Assembly: GCA_022732315.1 (NCBI GenBank) | Contig: JAIJUV010000131.1 | Span: 1 to 6,976 of the forward strand | Length of the DNA stretch: 6,976 bases | Source of the DNA: Prevotella sp. | Lineage (GTDB): Bacteria; Bacteroidota; Bacteroidia; Bacteroidales; Bacteroidaceae | Reading direction: 5' to 3' | In this document: piece by piece, positions 1 through 4,103 of the stretch | Layout: each line of letters begins with the position of its first letter | Position numbering within the stretch: position 1 is the stretch's first letter | Made by a program: the position numbers and the translations under genes | Notes under the pieces: model-generated | Seen by the model: the letters and a program-made list of their open reading frames with translations, nothing else | Told to the model about the DNA's origin: nothing | Databases searched by the model: none

Positions 1-89
1 ATACAGTACACCCGATGTATAAAAAGAATAAAAAAGCTCATTTTATGTTTTTTTTAAACTAGAAATAACATTTTATAATATATTTATAG

Positions 90-97
90 TACCTTTG
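90..97 (+). promoter_or_regulatory. Bacteroidetes -7 promoter box for the glycosyltransferase
   Basis: TACCTTTG fits the Bacteroidetes -7 consensus TAnnTTTG and sits inside the 14-mer TAGTACCTTTGCAA (87-100), which recurs exactly before the aminotransferase gene (2739-2752). The ATG at 115 is only 17 bases downstream, so the leader would be very short. I see no good -33 TTTG at the expected spacing; the upstream DNA is simply A/T-rich. The rest of positions 1-114 holds no recognisable gene, only AT-rich DNA that may include the tail of a preceding reading frame that cannot be identified. Confidence 0.65.
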
Positions 98-114
98 CAA
101 CTAAAAGAATAAAA

Positions 115-933
115 ATGGCAAACAATATAGTTTCAGTAATTATGCCTACATATAATACAGGCAAATTACTAATTGGTAGCATTAATAGCGTACTGAATCA
201 AACATATTCTAATATAGAATTGCTCATTGTAGATGATTGCTCATCAGACGAAGAAACAAAAAGAATTCTAAACGATTTTTCTCTGAAAGATTGTAGAGTC
301 AATGTTACCTATCTGAAAAGTAATCATGGTCCTAGTTATGCTCGTAATATTGCTATAGAGAAGGCCACAGGACGATACATAGCATTTTGTGATAGTGACG
401 ACAAATGGCATCCCCAAAAAATCGAAAAACAAATTAATTTAATGGAGAATAAAGATTGTGCACTATGCTGTTGTACTTATTGTATATGTGATATTAACAA
501 CAATATCATTGGCATAAACATTCCTCCTAAACATATTACATTAGATCAAATGAAATATGACAATAAAATTGGTTGTACTACAGCGATATATGATATAAAA
601 AAATTAGGCAAGAAATACTACATGCCAAAATTATATAAAAGTGAAGATTGGGCTTTATTTTTACAAATAATAAAAGCATGTAAGGATTGCTATGCGTATA
701 CCGAGGACCCTCTTGCATACTATTATATAAGAAGCGAATCCTTATCAAGCAACAAGTTCTCAATGATAAAATACAATATAGCGGTATATCAGAAAATATT
801 AGGTTATAATCTCATTAAAGCTTGTGCAGCTTTTCTGTTGTGCTTTATACCTTCATATTTCTTGAAAATCATGAAAAGAAAGATTGACAGCTATAGATAT
901 CTAAAAAAGCATAGCAACTTTATTCAAAAATAG
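115..933 (+). CDS. Family 2 glycosyltransferase (GT-A fold)
   Basis: A 272-residue glycosyltransferase that would transfer a sugar from a nucleotide donor to a growing surface polysaccharide at the cytoplasmic face of the inner membrane. Visible GT2 landmarks are the opening VSVIMPTYN (6-14), LIVDDCSSD (37-45) for nucleotide binding, GPSYARNIAIEKATG (72-86), the metal-binding DSDD (93-96, a DxD motif) and SEDW (176-179), whose acidic pair is the likely catalytic base. YYYIRSESLSSNK (202-214) is typical of the region after the catalytic domain, and a hydrophobic, basic tail (about 238-265) may touch the membrane. Length is normal for short single-domain GT2 enzymes. A run of six cysteines at 115-125 is unusual. 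The start fits both the -7 box and the beginning of the fold. Codons are strongly A/T-biased compared with genes to the right, as expected for a horizontally exchanged polysaccharide gene. Sugar specificity cannot be read from sequence. Confidence 0.93.
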   Translation: MANNIVSVIMPTYNTGKLLIGSINSVLNQTYSNIELLIVDDCSSDEETKRILNDFSLKDCRVNVTYLKSNHGPSYARNIAIEKATGRYIAFCDSDDKWHPQKIEKQINLMENKDCALCCCTYCICDINNNIIGINIPPKHITLDQMKYDNKIGCTTAIYDIKKLGKKYYMPKLYKSEDWALFLQIIKACKDCYAYTEDPLAYYYIRSESLSSNKFSMIKYNIAVYQKILGYNLIKACAAFLLCFIPSYFLKIMKRKIDSYRYLKKHSNFIQK

Positions 934-970
934 ATACGTAATAACGTTACAGTATCATTTGGTGATATGA

Positions 971-1194
971 ATGCTATTTGGATATTCCTTCTTTTGTGTA
1001 AGAAAGAATTCTGTTTCCAGAAAAAAGATGCGACTCATTCACTACAACGTAGCAGCACACGAACCATACTGGAAATCAACAAGTTAAAATCATATTCATT
1101 CTTCTTTCTGCTGTTTCTGCCAAGCTATGGTTGCAAAATTCTAAAAAGAAAAATCGATTCTATACAATATATGCGCACACTAAACGTTTTATAA
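971..1194 (+). pseudogene. Frameshifted C-terminal remnant of a second GT2 glycosyltransferase
   Basis: The stretch encodes, in two frames, a copy of roughly the last 70 residues of the glycosyltransferase just upstream. In the frame beginning at 971 it reads FFCVRKNSVSRKKMRLIHYN, matching YYIRSESLSSNKFSMIKYN (203-221) of the intact protein. That frame stops at 1085-1087. In the next frame, from about 1081, it reads LLFLPSYGCKILKRKIDS, matching LLCFIPSYFLKIMKRKIDS (241-259). Assuming one lost A around 1080-1083 (ACA AAG TTA read as ACAAGTTA), the distance between the two blocks equals that of the intact protein. The N-terminal catalytic part is absent. An open frame of 75 codons (967-1194) exists but its first half makes no sense as protein. 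Similarity is moderate, so this is the remnant of a diverged paralogue, not a recent duplicate. It lies 19 bases before the sugar transferase gene. Confidence 0.75.
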
Positions 1195-1213
1195 TAAAAC
1201 ATAATAGAACAAA

Positions 1214-1900
1214 ATGAATAGAGTGCAACTAATGAATTTTACAAATATTCCTTTCGGAATAGAATTTAATAACAACGTTGTAGAAAGACGTTTCATTGCC
1301 GATGGCATGAATGTTTTTGAAAGAAACGTAAAACGGGCGGGAGACTGTCTATTAGCTATCAGTGGCTTAATAGTTTTCTCACCATTATTTGCTGTATGCT
1401 ATTTTCTCGTAAAAAGAGAAGATAATGGACCTGCTATCTTTAAACAAGAAAGAATCGGCCGATTCGGCAAACCTTTCTACATATATAAATTCAGAAGCAT
1501 GAGAGTGGATGCAGAAAAAGATGGTCCTCAGCTCTTCAAGCACAATCAAGAAACTCGCCTGACTCATATTGGAGCATTCCTTAGGAGACATCACCTCGAT
1601 GAACTTCCTCAGCTTTGGAATGTTGTAAAGGGTGACATGGCATTTATTGGTCCGCGCCCTGAACGCAAATTCTATATCGACCAGATTATGGAGCATGATC
1701 CTCGATATACTTATCTGTATCAGATTCGTCCAGGAGTGACTTCTTACGCTACCTTATATAATGGATATACGGATACGATGCCGAAGATGTTGAGAAGACT
1801 GAGTCTTGACCTCTACTACCTGGAGCACAGATCCTGGTGGTTTGATGTCAAGATTCTGTTCAAAACTATGATGAACATCCTGTTTGGCAAAATATTTTAA
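1214..1900 (+). CDS. Bacterial sugar transferase (undecaprenyl-phosphate phosphoglycosyl transferase)
   Basis: A 228-residue protein of the bacterial sugar transferase family (Pfam PF02397; PglC/WcaJ/WbaP catalytic domain). Such enzymes move a sugar 1-phosphate from a UDP-sugar to undecaprenyl phosphate and start repeat-unit assembly of capsule, exopolysaccharide or O-antigen. The small size indicates the monotopic PglC-like form without the multi-spanning N-terminal domain of WcaJ. Visible parts are KRAGDCLLAISGLIVFSPLF (40-59), the re-entrant membrane helix; FKQERIGRFGKPFYIYKFRSM (76-96); the catalytic acid pair in HLDELPQ (127-133, D129 E130); and VVKGDMAFIGPRPE (137-150) followed by RPGVTSYATL (172-181). 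The N-terminal 30 residues resemble nothing I recognise; M7 is an alternative start. Probably cotranscribed with the glycosyltransferase at 115. The first third uses A/T-rich codons like the genes before it, while the catalytic 3' half is more balanced like the genes to the right. The actual sugar is unknown. Confidence 0.94.
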   Translation: MNRVQLMNFTNIPFGIEFNNNVVERRFIADGMNVFERNVKRAGDCLLAISGLIVFSPLFAVCYFLVKREDNGPAIFKQERIGRFGKPFYIYKFRSMRVDAEKDGPQLFKHNQETRLTHIGAFLRRHHLDELPQLWNVVKGDMAFIGPRPERKFYIDQIMEHDPRYTYLYQIRPGVTSYATLYNGYTDTMPKMLRRLSLDLYYLEHRSWWFDVKILFKTMMNILFGKIF

Positions 1901-1916
1901 TGAGTAGCTACTTATA

Positions 1917-2026
1917 CATCGTAAGCTACTGACTTTTGCATCATAAGTCCCTGACTTTCATACCGTAAGTAACTGACTTTTGCATCGTAAGTCTTTGATT
2001 TCCGTCTCGGAAACAACCGACTTCTG
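1917..2026. repeat. Five tandem 22-bp units just after the sugar transferase gene
   Basis: Units run 1917-1938, 1939-1960, 1961-1982, 1983-2004 and 2005-2026 without spacers. The consensus is CATCGTAAGT, two variable bases, then CTGACTTTTG; unit 5 is the most diverged. Each unit carries AAGT or a variant followed by GACTT, a short dyad of which unit 2 (AAGTC CCT GACTT) is the best example. A degenerate partial unit, including the 10-bp palindrome AGTAGCTACT (1903-1912), lies between the stop codon and unit 1. Because 22 is not a multiple of 3, the array is unlikely to be coding. A period near two helical turns would place the dyads on one face of the DNA. The function is unknown. Confidence 0.9.
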
Positions 2027-2170
2027 GGTGACAGGGTGACACTGGTGACAGTGATTTCTGAAGATTTACTCTCGCGCGGGCAGGCAGGAACTTTCGGCCT
2101 GATTTTTCCTGCCTGCCCGCGTGCGAGGCGAAAAGTTGAAAAACTAGTGTCACCCTGTCATCGTGTCACC
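2027..2170. repeat. Nested inverted repeat with GTGTCACC arms around a GC-rich hairpin
   Basis: The outer arms are TGACAGGGTGACACT (2029-2043) and its exact complement AGTGTCACCCTGTCA (2146-2160). Each arm is flanked by further copies of the GGTGACA / TGTCACC word (three on the left within 2027-2050, two on the right within 2148-2170). Inside, GCGGGCAGGCAGGAA (2076-2090) pairs perfectly with 2106-2120 across a 15-base loop, and the stem extends by CTCGC (2071-2075) with GCGAG (2123-2127) past a 2-base bulge. The inner stem is far more GC-rich than its surroundings. No T-tract follows on either strand, so it is not a standard terminator. I see no clear target-site duplication. It could be a REP/MITE-like element or a structured RNA; which one is open. 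Confidence 0.88.
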
Positions 2171-2271
2171 GTAAACACTGAGCAGAGAATGCGCTGTATA
2201 GCTCTCTTGCTATGGGCATAATCTCTCCTGTCTCCGCCTCCGTTGGCTTTCGGAAGTAGAGATCCCCACAT
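2158..2271 (-). CDS. Possible 37-codon leftward small ORF, doubtful
   Basis: An ATG at 2271 opens a 37-codon frame beginning MWGSLLPKAN, rich in Gly and Arg, whose TGA lies inside the right arm of the nested inverted repeat. It starts about 55 bases after the expected start of transcription from the leftward promoter at 2334-2341, which is the main reason to list it. There is no Shine-Dalgarno site, no recognised domain, and a second frame over the same DNA is also open (RKPTEAETGEIMPIAREL, ending at about 2170). Either frame, or neither, may be translated. This could equally be a chance frame in a non-coding transcript. Confidence 0.2.
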   Translation of the reverse strand: MWGSLLPKANGGGDRRDYAHSKRAIQRILCSVFTVTR

Positions 2272-2333
2272 TACTGTTTTTGTCGCGGCGCCTCTAAAGT
2301 AGGTAATAAGGTTCTAAATTGTGTCACACGGTG

Positions 2334-2341
2334 CAAAGATA
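2334..2341 (-). promoter_or_regulatory. Leftward -7 promoter box TATCTTTG
   Basis: On the - strand TATCTTTG, followed by CACC, fits TAnnTTTG and is followed by the same C as the other promoters here. There is no recognisable -33 TTTG; at that distance lies the edge of the palindrome at 2361-2381, suggesting a regulated promoter. Transcription would run leftward through the nested inverted repeat and the tandem array towards the 3' end of the sugar transferase gene, i.e. antisense to it. Confidence 0.5.
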
Positions 2342-2360
2342 GTAAAAATAAAATAAATGA

Positions 2361-2381
2361 GAGTTCCCATAGTGGGAACTC
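2361..2381. promoter_or_regulatory. Perfect 9-bp palindrome, possible operator
   Basis: GAGTTCCCA (2361-2369) and TGGGAACTC (2373-2381) are exact complements around the 3-base centre TAG. There is no adjacent T-tract, so a terminator is unlikely. The palindrome lies where the -33 region of the leftward promoter at 2334-2341 would be, which suits a repressor or activator site. The binding protein is not in this window. A role as an RNA hairpin is the alternative if transcription comes from 2665-2672. Confidence 0.5.
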
Positions 2382-2392
2382 GTAAACGACAA

Positions 2393-2617
2393 TTATTGTT
2401 TTTTAGATTCTTTTAAACGATAAAAGGCTGAAAAATATATTCGATTCTTGCAAGTTGCAGAAGAAATTGGTGCGAACTGTATGGTTGAAACGGGCTGAAG
2501 GGCGTAATGGGTAATTTCAACCGTACAAATCAAAATATTTTAGACATGGAACGCAATGAAAGGGGAAAAGGCGGTTTTGTGACAGATTTTCACTTTCTCT
2601 GCTTTATTATTTGGCAT
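2393..2617 (-). pseudogene. Leftward reading frame interrupted by one stop, remnant or non-coding RNA
   Basis: From an ATG at 2617 a frame reads MPNNKAEKVKICHKTAF and ends with TAA at 2540-2542 after 25 codons. The same frame then stays open for 48 more codons to a TAA at 2393-2395, with a basic tail YRLKESKKQ. The open length after the stop is modest in AT-rich DNA, so this may be chance. A -7-like box at 2665-2672 lies about 48 bases upstream of the ATG. The family is unrecognised. It may be a decayed small gene, or the frame may be incidental to a structured RNA that includes the hairpin at 2479-2526. Confidence 0.25.
2479..2526. repeat. Hairpin with 12-bp stem and 24-base loop
   Basis: GTATGGTTGAAA (2479-2490) pairs with TTTCAACCGTAC (2515-2526), with one T-G position that becomes a wobble pair in the + strand transcript. 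The loop at 2491-2514 is G-rich. No T-tract follows on either side. It may be part of a structured RNA or a protein-binding dyad; no function is assigned. Confidence 0.6.
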
Positions 2618-2664
2618 TATTTACATAAAAAACTGTTTTTCCGTACAGATAGAAATATATACTA

Positions 2665-2672
2665 CAAAGGTA
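2665..2672 (-). promoter_or_regulatory. Second possible leftward -7 box TACCTTTG
   Basis: TACCTTTG on the - strand matches TAnnTTTG exactly, but it is not followed by C and there is no TTTG at -33 spacing; the upstream DNA is an A/T tract. It would diverge from the aminotransferase promoter at 2742-2749 and drive the broken frame at 2393-2617. In A/T-rich DNA an accidental match is possible. Confidence 0.3.
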
Positions 2673-2741
2673 TTTAAAACTTTTTTTTAAGTTGATGGTA
2701 AATTTGTTGCCATTTTATTTTTTTATTTCATTTTTTTTTAG

Positions 2742-2749
2742 TACCTTTG
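2742..2749 (+). promoter_or_regulatory. Bacteroidetes -7 promoter box for the aminotransferase
   Basis: TACCTTTG lies within TAGTACCTTTGCAA (2739-2752), identical over 14 bases to the box before the glycosyltransferase at 115. Upstream is a long T-rich tract (about 2714-2739) with no clean -33 TTTG. The predicted RNA begins near 2756, leaving a leader of about 180 nt before the ATG at 2940, long compared with the other genes here. Confidence 0.65.
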
Positions 2750-2809
2750 CAAACGTTATCCTGAATACAATCTTTTTACCTTAAAGAAAACTAATACCTA
2801 TTGAATGTA

Positions 2810-2848
2810 GAGCAGTTGTCTGAGAAGATAGCTGCTCTTGTCTTTTTT
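2810..2848 (+). terminator. Terminator-like hairpin in the aminotransferase leader, possible attenuator
   Basis: GAGCAG (2810-2815) pairs with CTGCTC (2832-2837), and the stem extends inward by four more pairs, two of them G-U wobbles (TTGT 2816-2819 with ATAG 2828-2831), closing an 8-base loop. TTGTC and then six T (2842-2847) follow directly, the layout of an intrinsic terminator on the + strand. It lies between the promoter at 2742-2749 and the gene it serves, so it would terminate leader RNA unless overridden. A weaker 6-bp hairpin, ACAAGT (2900-2905) with ACTTGT (2912-2917), follows near the start codon. Confidence 0.55.
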
Positions 2849-2939
2849 ATAGCTCCCCATATAATAAATACCGCAAAACATCCGTTTTTATTTATAGAAA
2901 CAAGTCTTATCACTTGTATAAATCATCACAGAAGAAACA

Positions 2940-4103
2940 ATGGAAACAGAAGTAAAGAAGATACCTTATCTCGACCTGAAGGCTATCAATGAGCCATACG
3001 AGAAGGAGATAAAGGATGCTATCAACAAGGTGGTCAACAGCGGATGGTATCTGCAAGGTGAAGCCGTAAAGAGGTTTGAGAAATCGTATGCACAGTTTAT
3101 CGGTACAGAATACTGCATCAGCTGTGCTAACGGGACGGATGCGCTCAAACTGATGCTGATGGGCGAACTGGCTATAGGAAATCTGCAGAAAGGGGATGAA
3201 GTAATCGTGCCTGCCAATACTTATTTCGCTACCGTACTTGCCATCAGCAGCGTTGGACTGACTCCTGTATTGGTGGATGCCAATATCGATACATTACAGA
3301 TAGATGACCGGCTGATAGAAGCACGAATCACACCGAAGACCAAAGCCATCATGATTGTTCATCTCTATGGCAAACTGGCATGGACTCCGAAGATTGCTGA
3401 AATCTGCAAGAAGCATCATCTCTTGCTTTTCGAAGACAATGCGCAGGGATTCGGATGCTCCACTACTCTATCTGATTCTTCTGAAAAACCATCGAAAAGA
3501 AGATATACCGGAAATCTTTCGGATGCTGCCGCCCACAGTTTCTATCCTAGCAAGAATCTGGGAGCCTTGGGAGATGCCGGAGCGGTAACTACCAACAACA
3601 GGGAGTTGGCTGAAGCTATTATGTCACTACACGAATATGGAAAGATAGAAGACGGCATTTTCAGATACCAGGGCGTCAACTCGCGCATGGATGAGATTCA
3701 GGCTGCGGTACTGAATGTGAAACTGCAATATCCTGAGAACGAACAGAAAGCGAGATACAGACAGGTACAGCTATATCTGGAGCATCTGGATGACAGCATC
3801 AAGGACAGATGCATCGCTGCGAAACTCATCTCTCCTGATCATGAAAATGTTTTCCACGTCTTCCCTTTCCTTACCCCGAAGCGAGACCAACTGAAAGCTT
3901 TCCTGGCTGAGAATGGGGTCGGCACAAAGATTCATTACTTCCGCCCACCCTATCTGCAGCCATGCTATCCGGAAATGAATCATCTGGAATTTCCGATAGC
4001 TAAGAGAATAGCTGACGAAGAACTGAGTTTGCCTTGCAACTCTTCGCTCAACGATGAAGATATCATCAGAGTAAGCAAACTCATCAACCAGTTCTTGGCT
4101 TAA
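2940..4103 (+). CDS. DegT/DnrJ/EryC1/StrS-family sugar aminotransferase
   Basis: A 387-residue PLP-dependent aminotransferase of usual length for the DegT/DnrJ/EryC1/StrS family, which moves an amino group, usually from glutamate, onto a keto sugar nucleotide. Landmarks in order are IPYLDLKAIN (8-17), SGWYLQGEAVKRFE (34-47), the cofactor-phosphate motif ANGTDALKL (63-71), VIVPANTYFAT (88-98), EDNAQ (165-169; D166 contacts the pyridine nitrogen), the Schiff-base lysine K205 in FYPSKNLGALGDAG (201-214), NSRMDEIQAA (247-256) and IHYFRPPYLQPCY (331-343). The SKNLGALGDAGA pattern and overall style resemble dTDP-3-amino-6-deoxyhexose enzymes such as FdtB or QdtB, but this does not prove the substrate. 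Oddities are a roughly 11-residue Ser/Lys-rich insertion (about 176-187) and EDNAQ where EDAAQ is more usual. It has its own promoter and a long leader, and its TAA overlaps the convergent gene's stop. It probably supplies an amino sugar for the neighbouring polysaccharide locus. Confidence 0.94.
   Translation: METEVKKIPYLDLKAINEPYEKEIKDAINKVVNSGWYLQGEAVKRFEKSYAQFIGTEYCISCANGTDALKLMLMGELAIGNLQKGDEVIVPANTYFATVLAISSVGLTPVLVDANIDTLQIDDRLIEARITPKTKAIMIVHLYGKLAWTPKIAEICKKHHLLLFEDNAQGFGCSTTLSDSSEKPSKRRYTGNLSDAAAHSFYPSKNLGALGDAGAVTTNNRELAEAIMSLHEYGKIEDGIFRYQGVNSRMDEIQAAVLNVKLQYPENEQKARYRQVQLYLEHLDDSIKDRCIAAKLISPDHENVFHVFPFLTPKRDQLKAFLAENGVGTKIHYFRPPYLQPCYPEMNHLEFPIAKRIADEELSLPCNSSLNDEDIIRVSKLINQFLA

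Larger units (their letters stand above)
1901..2939. other. Gene-poor, repeat- and structure-rich 1-kb intergenic region
   Basis: No convincing protein gene is present between the sugar transferase and the aminotransferase. The region contains, in order, a 22-bp tandem array (1917-2026), a nested inverted repeat (2027-2170), a small leftward reading frame (2158-2271), a leftward promoter with an upstream palindrome (2334-2381), a leftward frame with one internal stop (2393-2617) enclosing a long hairpin (2479-2526), a second possible leftward promoter (2665-2672), and the rightward promoter and leader of the aminotransferase (2742-2939). The apparent frames at 1941-2153 (-) and 2036-2221 (+) are made mostly of repeat sequence and are not genes. 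No obvious intrinsic terminator with a T-tract follows the sugar transferase stop. Confidence 0.8.

Noticed and set aside
60..115. Invertible capsule promoter
   Set aside because: Bacteroides capsule promoters are often flanked by inverted repeats, but no matching repeats flank the box at 90-97 or the one at 2742-2749 within the window.
1385..1696. A 103-codon - strand frame inside the sugar transferase
   Set aside because: It is antisense to the conserved catalytic region of a clear family member and is explained by it.
1917..2026. CRISPR array
   Set aside because: The 22-bp units are directly adjacent with no spacers and diverge from one another; no cas gene is present.
2071..2127. Intrinsic terminator of the sugar transferase gene
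   Set aside because: The stem is strong, but neither strand has a T-tract after it and it lies 170 bases past the stop.
2027..2170. Retron-type or transposon-borne system
   Set aside because: Nested inverted repeats recall msr-msd or transposon ends, but no reverse transcriptase or transposase is in the window and no target-site duplication was found.
1941..2221. Protein genes at 1941-2153 (-) and 2036-2221 (+)
   Set aside because: Both frames consist mainly of the tandem array and inverted repeat, which explains their openness and their repeated wording; no start context or domain supports them.
2801..2992. Small protein gene before the aminotransferase
   Set aside because: It covers the leader hairpin and overlaps the aminotransferase start in another frame, with no recognised domain.
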